DNA of 7,043 nt from assembly GCA_025455345.1 (NCBI GenBank), contig JALOMS010000254.1, positions 1-7,043 of the forward strand, given 5' to 3'. The DNA comes from Thermoflexibacter sp. (GTDB taxonomy: Bacteria > Bacteroidota > Bacteroidia > Cytophagales > Thermoflexibacteraceae). Numbering within the stretch: position 1 is the stretch's first letter; the number at the start of each line of letters is the position of its first letter. The position numbers were made by a program, and so were the translations under genes. The notes below the pieces were generated by a model. That model did no database searches and was not told the DNA's origin. It worked only from the letters and a program-made list of their open reading frames with translations. This document shows, piece after piece, positions 1 to 6,064 of the stretch.

Positions 1-48
1 TATTTAAAATTTAAAAAGATTATTTGTAACTTCTGCACTGAATTTCCC

Positions 49-128
49 CCCCGTTTTGCTTAGACTTAAACGTAGTGTGTCTAAGCAAGTTTAATAGCAA
101 ATCTCCAGATTTGCGTAAGAGGCTGAAA
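49..128 (+). repeat. Two-hairpin repeat, left copy
   Basis: The element starts with CCCCGTTTTGC and contains two adjacent hairpins. Hairpin 1 has a perfect 10-bp stem (56-65 with 79-88, TTGCTTAGAC/GTCTAAGCAA) and a 13-nt loop, TTAAACGTAGTGT. After an 8-nt linker, hairpin 2 pairs GCAAATCT (97-104) with AGATTTGC (107-114), followed by GTAAGAGG. A second copy lies in opposite orientation at about 221-311, with the same order of parts, a nearly identical hairpin 1 loop and similar spacing. The outer edge near 49 is set by the shared CCCCG; the inner edge near 128 is approximate. No protein is encoded. It may be a REP/REPIN-like dispersed repeat or a structured 3' element; the sequence alone does not decide. 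Confidence 0.6.
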
Positions 129-220
129 GCTAATAAACTAAATCAAACAAACTGCACTTCCAATAAGCTTTCTCGCTTTTTTACCAGCAAGATAAATAGT
201 TTTATGCAAATAGCATAACT
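129..220. other. Spacer between the two inverted repeat copies
   Basis: About 90 non-coding bases separate the two hairpin repeat copies. The only structure I see is a small hairpin, TTATGC-aaata-GCATAA, at 202-218. No open reading frame or promoter-like box is convincing here. The whole of 49-311 has the shape of an inverted pair of repeats with a short centre, which resembles a REPIN or a miniature element. No target-site duplication was recognised. Confidence 0.35.
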
Positions 221-311
221 CCTTTTTTGCTTACGCACCTTACACGCAAGTCTAAGACTTGCAAACCAAATGCGGTAGATACGCTTACGCTTAAATCTAC
301 GGCAAACGGGG
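221..311 (-). repeat. Two-hairpin repeat, right copy (inverted)
   Basis: Read on the minus strand from 311 it starts CCCCGTTTGCC. Hairpin 1 pairs 295-300 with 275-280 (GTAGAT/ATCTAC), with further pairing outward to about 303 and 272 across one mismatch. Its 14-nt loop, TTAAGCGTAAGCGT, aligns with the left copy's TTAAACGTAGTGT. After a 9-nt linker, hairpin 2 is GCAAGTCT-T-AGACTTGC (262-246), followed by GTGTAAGG. The stems differ from the left copy at paired positions: the loop-closing pair of hairpin 1 is C-G in the left copy and T-A here, and the fifth pair of hairpin 2 is A-T there and G-C here. These are compensatory changes, so folding appears to be conserved. The inner boundary near 221 is approximate. 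Confidence 0.6.
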
Positions 312-468
312 TACTTGGATTAATACTTAGAGTTGTTCTAGCATTGATAAAACGCATAAATCCCGCCCCACTACTATCTCTGGTGTAAAATTCCTCGTTG
401 CTCTAAGACTACAAACAACTGGCTCAGAGTAAAGTATAGCTTGAATCTTTCACATTACCAAGCACTAC
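312..468. other. Non-coding stretch downstream of the mannonate-dehydratase-like gene
   Basis: This stretch lies between the right repeat copy and the stop codon of the minus-strand gene that ends at 469. I see no gene and no strong hairpin with a T-tract that would serve as its terminator. A short match to the repeat's hairpin 2 region (TCTAAGACT followed shortly by AAAC, about 402-416, compared with 252-265) may be a decayed fragment or chance. Confidence 0.3.
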
Positions 469-1830
469 TTACGGTTTAATCACCGTACCGTCTTTCTTGC
501 GCGTAGTTCCCCAAGAGTAGTCGAAGTTTGCGCCTGTGGGGAAGGGGAATTTTGCCGCTAACTTTTCGTCTATGTCCATTCCCAGCCCAGCCTTTTCTTG
601 TGCGTACATATAGCCATTTTTGGTTTCTGGACAGCCCTTGAATACCTCTTGCGTTTCTTTGGGGAATACGTAGCCCTCATGGATTCCGAAATTGATACTG
701 CAAAGCTCCAATGCTAACTGTGCGGCATGGGCAACGGGCGAAGCATCACCAGGTCCGTGCCAAGCCGTTTTTACGCCAAAAAACTCACACAGTGCTTGCA
801 CCTTGCGCGCAGGAGAAAGCCCCCCAATCTGCGAAATGTGTATCCTGATGTAATCTATCAGCCTATCTTTGATAAGCGGCAAATATTCGTGTTGGGTGTT
901 GAATAGCTCTCCCATCGCTATCGGTACGGTGGTGTGCTGGCGCAAGTAGCGGAAATGTTCGTTTTCTTCTGGTGGGAAGGGGTCTTCTATAAAAAAGGGG
1001 CGATATTTTTCCAGCTCTCGGCACAGGTTCACTGCCATATTCAGTGGGATTCGCTCGTGAATGTCGTGTAGCAGTTCTATTTCCTCCCCAAATTTGGTTC
1101 TGATGTGTTCAAACATTTTAGGCACTTGCCTTGCATAGACCGCAGGCTCGAAGATGATTTTGGGGTCAGTAGGTCCCGCCTGCTCTGGAGGAACGCCAAG
1201 CGAGCTTGCGGGCGTGCCAGTTGCTCCTTTTGCGCCATAATTAGCATTGCCTTTTTGTCCCATCTGAATCCTTACATGCCTAAATCCTTTTTCTATTGCG
1301 GCTCGCACACTCTCCTCCAATTCGCTAAGTTCCGTACCCTGTGCATGAAAATAGCAATCTGCCGCTATGCGTACCTTGCCACCAAGTAGCTGATAGAGAG
1401 GCATATTTGCTCTTTTTGCTTTGATGTCCCACAGGGCAATGTCAATGCCTGACATGGCATTGAACAAAATAGGACCATTGCGCCAGTACGAACTCACATA
1501 ACAAGACTGCCAGATGTCTTCTATTTCATCTACATTGCGCCCAATGAGGAAGGGTTTGAGGTACTGCTCTATGGCAGTTGCTACTACGTAGGCACGTTGG
1601 GTGAAAGTAGCACAACCTAAGCCGTAAAGTCCTGCTTCTGAAGTAATTATTTTTACTACTACTAAGCGGATTCCGTTGGGGCAGGTCAAGATTACTTTGA
1701 TGTCCGTAATTTTTACCACGCCCTCTGCTTTCATTTTAGGAGATTCGGCAAGTACATCTGCTGAAGTAGTAGCCGCTCCCAATGCCGCTACTCCGCCCAC
1801 TAAATTTTTAATAATATCTCGTCTATTCAT
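469..1830 (-). CDS. Exported mannonate dehydratase/RspA-like enolase-superfamily enzyme
   Basis: A 453-aa member of the mandelate racemase/muconate-lactonizing group, closest in motifs to D-mannonate dehydratase (ManD) and RspA. These enzymes use Mg2+ to abstract a proton alpha to a sugar-acid carboxylate and eliminate water. I chose the ATG at 1830 because it gives MNRRDIIKNLVGG, a twin-arginine signal with a hydrophobic stretch to about residue 25; an ATG 15 codons upstream would bury it. Residues expected from ManD are present: R187 (VRIQ), Y198 (NYG), D256 and H258 (LLHDIHER), metal ligands E282 (FIEDP) and E308 (MGE), H358 (WHGPGD) and E385 (FGIHE). The C-terminal GLGMDIDEKLAAKFP segment is also family-typical. 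The family is normally cytoplasmic, so export is notable. Some relatives have weak or no mannonate activity, so the substrate is uncertain. Sampled 60-base lines run 42-57% GC, above the neighbours. Confidence 0.88.
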   Translation of the reverse strand: MNRRDIIKNLVGGVAALGAATTSADVLAESPKMKAEGVVKITDIKVILTCPNGIRLVVVKIITSEAGLYGLGCATFTQRAYVVATAIEQYLKPFLIGRNVDEIEDIWQSCYVSSYWRNGPILFNAMSGIDIALWDIKAKRANMPLYQLLGGKVRIAADCYFHAQGTELSELEESVRAAIEKGFRHVRIQMGQKGNANYGAKGATGTPASSLGVPPEQAGPTDPKIIFEPAVYARQVPKMFEHIRTKFGEEIELLHDIHERIPLNMAVNLCRELEKYRPFFIEDPFPPEENEHFRYLRQHTTVPIAMGELFNTQHEYLPLIKDRLIDYIRIHISQIGGLSPARKVQALCEFFGVKTAWHGPGDASPVAHAAQLALELCSINFGIHEGYVFPKETQEVFKGCPETKNGYMYAQEKAGLGMDIDEKLAAKFPFPTGANFDYSWGTTRKKDGTVIKP

Positions 1831-1992
1831 AAGTTTGATGATTTTAAGATAAGGTGAAAAGATAAGTAAGTACATCAGTTAAAACAGCACTTTTTCTGCT
1901 TTGACAGTCCAATTTAAGCAAATAGTTGTTTTTTTAATAAAAGGTAGTATCAAATCATGCAATATTTACTCTTGCTTATCTGCTTAAAATCT

Positions 1993-2460
1993 CTACTTAA
2001 ATGAATTCAGCAATCTCTGGCATACCTTATCATAAGTAGCTTTTTCAGTCATAGGATATTCTAAAATAAAGGTCTTAAAAACTCCATCGATGAGCATGGT
2101 TTTTTGATAAAAAATATTGCCTTTGGGAGTATATCCAGAAATAATGAACCAGTTGTTTTTCAAAACCTTATAGGTAATTTTGTTTCCCTTACTATATTCT
2201 GCATAAGAGCCTTTTATGCCACTATCGAGCGCGTCATTGATACCCCATACTGTAAGTATTACTTTTTTATCTTTAGAGGTAAACTTTTGACCATCTCCAT
2301 TAAAGGCTTCGCCTTGGGGAATAAGCGTAGTTGGGTAGTCTATGCAATAAGAAAATCGGCTATTACAATAAGTTTCATAATTAAGTTGGGCATAAGTAGG
2401 TGTGCAATAAATTAGGAATAAAATTTTGATAATAAGCCTTTTACACGTACTTTGATTCAT
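1993..2460 (-). CDS. Small secreted protein of unknown function
   Basis: A 155-aa protein with an N-terminal signal peptide: K7 and R8, a hydrophobic core IIKILFLIY, and a probable signal peptidase I cut after TYA (residue 24). The mature part has an early Cys pair (C32, C39 in YCNSRFSYCIDYP) and a third Cys at 147. It looks like a single small alpha/beta domain: a YP motif near 42-43, an FTSKDKKVILTVWG strand segment at 60-73, NNWFIISGY at 102-110, and a closing FILEYP plus an amphipathic helix ending LLNSFK. I have the impression of the small secreted domains that occur alone or beside other modules in Bacteroidota, but I cannot name a family. It starts 38 bp after the ACMSD stop on the same strand and is probably co-transcribed. 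The ATG at 2460 is the natural start because it begins the signal peptide. Confidence 0.75.
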   Translation of the reverse strand: MNQSTCKRLIIKILFLIYCTPTYAQLNYETYCNSRFSYCIDYPTTLIPQGEAFNGDGQKFTSKDKKVILTVWGINDALDSGIKGSYAEYSKGNKITYKVLKNNWFIISGYTPKGNIFYQKTMLIDGVFKTFILEYPMTEKATYDKVCQRLLNSFK

Positions 2461-2498
2461 ATTTTTTATAAGTTTAGATGCAGTAAATTCTTATATTT

Positions 2499-3542
2499 TT
2501 AGTCCCAATTAGGCAGGTAAGCAAATCTTTCTTTTTGCATATTCAACCAGTTAAGCGCATTGACATAGAGAAGTTTTTCCTTAGTCTGCTGACTATAGGG
2601 CATATTTTTGATAAGTGTGCCTGGCACATCTTCTCCTAAAGGGAATGGATAATCTGAACCCAAAGCAATCTTGTCTTCTCCCAAAGTCTGAATGACAAAA
2701 TCAAGTGATTCATTGCTATGCACCAAAGAATCCACATAAAACTTACCCAAATATTTACTTGGGTGGTGGGGATTGTCTATCGCACACAAATCTGGACGCA
2801 CTTCAAATCCATGTGCTATTCTGCCAAAAGTAGCACAAAAAGAACCACCTCCATGAGCAAAAGCAACTCTTAGCATAGGAAACTTCTCAAAAACACCACC
2901 AAAAATCATAGAACAAATCGCCAAACTTGTTTCAGCAGGCATACCTACCAACCAAGGCAACCAATATTTGGGCATTTTCTGCTGTCCCATCATATCCCAA
3001 GGATGCACAAAAATAGCCGCTCCCAGCGATTCTGCGGCTTCATAAATCGGGAAAAGTTGGGTAGAGTCTAAGTTCCAGTCATTGATATGAGAGCCAATTT
3101 GTATCCCTGCAAGTCCTATTTTCATACATCTCTCTAACTCTTTGATAGCCAATACGGGAGCTTGCATGGGGAGTGTGCCTAAGCCTACGAAACGGTCAGG
3201 ATATTCGGCTACAATACTTGCAATATGGTCATTAAGGATTTGGGATAGGTCTAAGGTATCTGCGGGTTTTGCCCAATAATTAAACATAACAGGAACGGTC
3301 GAGAGTACCTGAACATCTACACCATATTGGCTACATTCTTTGAGGCGCGTAGCTGGACTCCAGCAATTATCTTGTACTTCTCGGAAAAAGCGATTATCTA
3401 TCATCATTCTTGCCCTACAAGGAGCATGATGCTCCAATCTTACAAAGCCCCCATAGCCATAACGTTCCTGAAGGTCAGGCCACCTCTCTGGTAAGATATG
3501 AGTATGAATATCTATGGTAAAAACACGATTATTATTTTGCAC
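2499..3542 (-). CDS. ACMSD: 2-amino-3-carboxymuconate-6-semialdehyde decarboxylase (ACMSD)
   Basis: A 347-aa amidohydrolase-superfamily decarboxylase (EC 4.1.1.45). It converts ACMS to 2-aminomuconate semialdehyde in the kynurenine route, diverting carbon from quinolinate and NAD toward catabolism. Similarity to animal and Pseudomonas ACMSD runs end to end, including WPDL..RYGYGG, LSTVPVMFNYWAKP, RFVGLGTLPMQAP, KYWLPWLVGMPAET and SDYPFPLGE. Zn ligands H13 and H15 (DIHTH), H180 (VHPWD) and D297 (GSDYP) are present, as is the catalytic H230 (AHGGG). The substrate-binding arginines also appear to be in place: R54 (FFREV) and R241 (GRIAHGF, supplied across the dimer in known structures). No signal peptide, so cytoplasmic. 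The start is GTG: an in-frame TAA lies three codons upstream and the next Met (46) falls after the essential HTH. No other kynurenine gene is in the window. Confidence 0.96.
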   Translation of the reverse strand: MQNNNRVFTIDIHTHILPERWPDLQERYGYGGFVRLEHHAPCRARMMIDNRFFREVQDNCWSPATRLKECSQYGVDVQVLSTVPVMFNYWAKPADTLDLSQILNDHIASIVAEYPDRFVGLGTLPMQAPVLAIKELERCMKIGLAGIQIGSHINDWNLDSTQLFPIYEAAESLGAAIFVHPWDMMGQQKMPKYWLPWLVGMPAETSLAICSMIFGGVFEKFPMLRVAFAHGGGSFCATFGRIAHGFEVRPDLCAIDNPHHPSKYLGKFYVDSLVHSNESLDFVIQTLGEDKIALGSDYPFPLGEDVPGTLIKNMPYSQQTKEKLLYVNALNWLNMQKERFAYLPNWD

Positions 3543-3543
3543 G

Positions 3544-3575
3544 TTTGATTAGCTTTAAAAACAAAAATAATCAAA
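3544..3575. promoter_or_regulatory. 8-bp inverted repeat over the ACMSD promoter (candidate operator)
   Basis: A perfect dyad, TTTGATTA (3544-3551) and TAATCAAA (3568-3575), is separated by 16 bp. The right arm overlaps the two outer bases of the predicted -7 box and the left arm covers the 5' leader next to the GTG start, so the centre (about 3559.5) sits near the expected transcription start. This is a plausible place for a dimeric repressor. No regulator gene is adjacent and the factor is unknown. The arms are AT-rich, so chance cannot be excluded. Confidence 0.35.
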
Positions 3576-3592
3576 TCCACCTTGTTTACAAG
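3562..3592 (-). promoter_or_regulatory. Bacteroidota-type promoter of ACMSD
   Basis: On the minus strand, TATTTTTG (3569-3562) is a perfect match to the TAnnTTTG -7 element. CTTG (3592-3589) supplies the -33 TTG with a 19-nt spacer, the usual Bacteroidota spacing. Transcription would start near 3555-3558, giving a leader of only about 13-16 nt before the GTG start. There is no obvious Shine-Dalgarno sequence, which is normal for the phylum. In AT-rich DNA such matches do occur by chance, but the spacing and position both fit. Confidence 0.5.
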
Positions 3593-3695
3593 TTAAAAAA
3601 TAAGAATTACCTAAAAAATAATTTGCAAAATGACATAAATCATTTTTTTTCATAAACCAACCTTCTATTTTCGTATCGTAAACCTGAATAAAACT

Positions 3696-5222
3696 ATGGC
3701 AAATCAAAAAAGTATCATCATCATCGGCGCAGGAATGTCTGGTCTTTCGGCAGGGTGCTACGCCCAAATGAACGGCTTTGACTCTATGATTTTCGAAATG
3801 GGAGACCATGCGGGCGGAGTCTGTACTTCTTGGAAAAGAGGAGATTATAACATTAATGGAAGCATGCACTGGTTAGTAGGCTCTGCACCTAATGTTAAGA
3901 TGCACCAAATGTGGTTAGAATTAGGAGCGATACAAGATAAAATGTTAGTAAATCATGATATATTTTTGACACTCAAGAATGTAGCAGGGCAGGAATTTAA
4001 GTTCTATACTAACCTTTTCCAATTGGAAAAGTATATCCACGAAATAGCACCCGAAGACAAAGAAGAAATAGATGACTTTATTAAGGCTATCAAAGTCTTT
4101 ATTGAGTATGATTTACCAACAGAAAAAGCACAAGAACTCTTTGGGCTATTTGATGGCTTAAAGTTAATATTTACTGAATTTCCTATGCTCATGGAGGCTA
4201 TGAAATGGAGTAAAATAACCATTGCTGAGTTTGCGGCAAAGTTGAAAAGTCCGCTACTGCAAAAGGCTTTCTTGTCTTTCTGGCATCCTGAAATGTCTAT
4301 GACTACGATTATCGTAACCTTGGCATGGATGCACAAGCGCACCGCAGGCTATCCCATGGGTGGGTCGGGTGCTTTCATCGAATCTGTAGAAGAAAGGTAT
4401 AAGCATTTGGGAGGAAATATAGCATACCATAGCAAAGTAGAAAAAATCATCACGTATGACGATACAGCCGTAGGTGTACAACTCACTAATGGAAGACAAT
4501 ATTTTGCCGATTATATCATTTCCGCCGCAGATGGGTATAACACTATTTTCAAAATGTTGGGTGGCAAATACATAGATGAAAATATCACAAAAATATATCA
4601 GACATTCAAACCTTTCCCTTCTATATTTTTCATAGCTTTAGGCATAGACGAGAGTTTCGAAGAATTAGAAAGTACAGTAGTAGGGTATAATTTGCCCATG
4701 AAACAGCCTCTCAAAATTGGTAATACAGTACATGAAAGAGCCACAGTACAAATCTATAACTTTGACCCAACACTTGCTCCAGAAGGTAAGACATTGATGA
4801 CTTGTTTCTTATCCACTGACTATCAATTCTGGCATTCTTTGTACCAAAACAAAGCCTTGTATGAAGCTGAAAAAGACCGTATAATCAATGATTTTATTCA
4901 TAATCTCTTAGCACACTTCCCCCATATCTCCGACAAGATAGAGATGCAAGACTGTGCAACTCCGATGACCTATAACAATTATACAGGGAACTACCAAGGC
5001 AGTTATGAGGGTTGGTTACCAACACCAGAGGCAAGTAAAATACACATAAAGAAAACTTTACCTAATCTACATCACTTCTTTATGATTGGGCATTGGGTAG
5101 AAACGGGAGGAGGCTTGCCACCTGCGGCTATGTCTGGACGCAATGTCGTACAGTTGATATGTCATCAAGAAGGACGCAAATTCAAGTCTTACATATCTTC
5201 TGTCGAGGCTGTAATGATTTAA
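3696..5222 (+). CDS. Phytoene-desaturase-like FAD-dependent oxidoreductase
   Basis: A 508-aa flavoprotein of the phytoene desaturase/carotenoid isomerase/retinol saturase group (COG1233-like). The N-terminus is a dinucleotide-binding Rossmann motif: SIIIIGAGMSGLSAG (residues 6-20) with the ribose-binding acidic residue E34, then the GG of HAGGVCTSWKRG (38-49), which in this family contacts FAD. The C-terminal FAD segment is FMIGHWVETGGGLPPAAMSGRN (about 462-483), where the chain returns to the cofactor. The middle (about 80-350) is the divergent substrate domain. Length is usual for the family. Members act on polyenes or other hydrophobic substrates and many bacterial ones are uncharacterised; no carotenoid gene is nearby, so the substrate is open. 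It is divergent from ACMSD across 153 bp. A weak -7-like TATTTTCG at 3666-3673 lacks a good -33 partner. No signal peptide. Confidence 0.85.
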   Translation: MANQKSIIIIGAGMSGLSAGCYAQMNGFDSMIFEMGDHAGGVCTSWKRGDYNINGSMHWLVGSAPNVKMHQMWLELGAIQDKMLVNHDIFLTLKNVAGQEFKFYTNLFQLEKYIHEIAPEDKEEIDDFIKAIKVFIEYDLPTEKAQELFGLFDGLKLIFTEFPMLMEAMKWSKITIAEFAAKLKSPLLQKAFLSFWHPEMSMTTIIVTLAWMHKRTAGYPMGGSGAFIESVEERYKHLGGNIAYHSKVEKIITYDDTAVGVQLTNGRQYFADYIISAADGYNTIFKMLGGKYIDENITKIYQTFKPFPSIFFIALGIDESFEELESTVVGYNLPMKQPLKIGNTVHERATVQIYNFDPTLAPEGKTLMTCFLSTDYQFWHSLYQNKALYEAEKDRIINDFIHNLLAHFPHISDKIEMQDCATPMTYNNYTGNYQGSYEGWLPTPEASKIHIKKTLPNLHHFFMIGHWVETGGGLPPAAMSGRNVVQLICHQEGRKFKSYISSVEAVMI

Positions 5223-5256
5223 ACCATAACAGACTCAAACAAGTATATATAATAGA

Positions 5257-5291
5257 AATAGGAGAAAAGTGCAAATAACTTTTCTCCTATT
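5257..5291. terminator. Shared bidirectional terminator hairpin
   Basis: A perfect 14-bp stem (5257-5270 with 5278-5291, core ATAGGAGAAAAGT) encloses a 7-nt loop, gcaaata. It lies between two convergent genes, 35 bp after the plus-strand stop at 5222 and 29 bp before the minus-strand stop at 5320. The plus side continues into TATATTTTAT and the minus side into a moderately T-rich stretch, so it can serve both genes. Confidence 0.75.
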
Positions 5292-5319
5292 ATATTTTAT
5301 CAATAAAAGCAATGAATCA

Positions 5320-5751
5320 CTATTCAAAAGCTCTGAAAAATCTACTATTGTCTTTGTAGTGGTCAGAGTCAATAATTAGACGGATAAAGTCAATCAAAGG
5401 TAATAAACCAAAAATTCCTCCCGCAGTAAGTATATAGCCCAAAATTAATAAGCCACTACCGCCCATTACTACCCGATGAATCCCCAGCCATCCTAAAAAG
5501 AAGCATAATACAACTGCTCCCCAATTCGTATTTGCTTTTGTCGCCAATCTTCCCAGCCATGCCATATAGCGAGCCTTGCGCTCTGCTTTTCTTTCCGCTT
5601 TCAATTTTGCCTTTTCCGCTTTCTTTACCATTTTTAACTCTATCTTAGAAATAGGGTTAAAGACATTTGCTGGTGAAGAAGATGCTGCCGCAAAAGAAAT
5701 AGTAGTAACTCCAAAAAAGAATAATAACAAAAAAACTGTTCGTCTTGTCAT
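5320..5751 (-). CDS. TM2-domain membrane protein with signal peptide and charged linker
   Basis: A 143-aa protein. Residues 1-22 form a signal peptide (MTRRTVFLLLFFFGV...FAAA). Residues about 40-63 are a highly basic K/E/R/A run (KKAEKAKLKAERKAERKAR) that probably forms a charged helix. The rest is a TM2 domain: a first hydrophobic helix, NWGAVVLCFFLGWLGIHR (76-93), the family's conserved G-x-x-G-x-H-R turn (87-93), then a longer hydrophobic segment, SGLLILGYILTAGGIFGLLPLIDFIRLII (99-127), with the typical D121 near the end. TM2 proteins are small double-spanning envelope proteins with no agreed biochemical function. The gene stands alone, convergent with the FAD oxidoreductase and facing away from the long AT-rich gap. 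The ATG at 5751 is the only start that gives the signal peptide. Confidence 0.82.
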   Translation of the reverse strand: MTRRTVFLLLFFFGVTTISFAAASSSPANVFNPISKIELKMVKKAEKAKLKAERKAERKARYMAWLGRLATKANTNWGAVVLCFFLGWLGIHRVVMGGSGLLILGYILTAGGIFGLLPLIDFIRLIIDSDHYKDNSRFFRAFE

Positions 5752-5990
5752 TTTTAATAAAATTTAATGTGGATAATAATTTGATTGAATTACGGTTCTA
5801 ATTTATTGAAAAATAGTAAATAGTACAAATACCATTGGTTTTATTTTACAGACTAAAAATTTTAAAGCATAAATTTATAATAGCACAGGTAGGTGAGCAT
5901 TTTAATATAAAATATGCCAACGTATTACCTTCTTCCTCCTTCATTTAATAATAATGATAACCCTATATTTTCTTTGTATGCAAAAAAATA

Positions 5991-6036
5991 TTTACAAAAA
6001 ATTATGATAATTATTTAAAAATCATATTTTTGTAAA
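5991..6036. promoter_or_regulatory. AT-rich dyad upstream of the coiled-coil gene
   Basis: The outer arms TTTACAAAAA (5991-6000) and TTTTTGTAAA (6027-6036) are a perfect 10-bp inverted repeat. Inside them TATGAT (6003-6008) pairs with ATCATA (6021-6026), giving a 16-bp interrupted stem with a 2-nt bulge on one side. The right arm overlaps the first TAnnTTTG box. It could be an operator or an upstream hairpin. It is all A/T-rich, so chance is a real possibility. Confidence 0.3.
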
Positions 6037-6064
6037 CAAAATATAAACTATTACTTTAACTTTG
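6025..6064 (+). promoter_or_regulatory. Tandem -7 boxes, candidate promoter for the coiled-coil gene
   Basis: Two perfect TAnnTTTG matches on the plus strand: TATTTTTG (6025-6032) and TAACTTTG (6057-6064). For the second, the TTTG at 6029-6032 could act as the -33 element, though the 24-nt spacer is longer than the usual 19-21. The start codon at 6274 is about 200 nt downstream, so the leader would be long. Confidence 0.3.

Noticed and set aside
49..311. CRISPR array or integron attachment site as explanation for the repeats
   Set aside because: There are only two copies in inverted orientation, without regularly spaced direct repeats, and no integrase or cas gene is present.
1105..1389. 94-codon plus-strand frame inside the mannonate-dehydratase-like gene
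   Set aside because: It lies wholly antisense to a gene with strong family motifs, and its translation has no recognisable domain.
1831..1875. Start 15 codons upstream for the mannonate-dehydratase-like protein
   Set aside because: It would put an extra hydrophobic stretch before the twin-arginine motif; the ATG at 1830 places NRRD at the N-terminus as in Tat signals.
1882..1905. Possible terminator hairpin for the small secreted protein (AGCA...TGCT followed by TTTT on the minus strand)
   Set aside because: The stem is only 4 bp, too weak to support.
1939..1946. TACCTTTT on the minus strand as a -7 box for the mannonate-dehydratase-like gene
   Set aside because: One mismatch at the conserved G and no TTG at the proper spacing.
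3555..3869. 104-codon minus-strand frame covering the divergent intergenic region and the start of the FAD gene
   Set aside because: It overlaps the Rossmann-motif region of the FAD gene antisense and would span the ACMSD promoter; the translation is not protein-like.
3696..5222. FAD enzyme as kynurenine 3-monooxygenase, which would complete a pathway with ACMSD
   Set aside because: The C-terminal GHWVETGGGLPPAAMSGRN segment and overall layout are of the phytoene desaturase type, not the group A flavin monooxygenase type with a GD motif.
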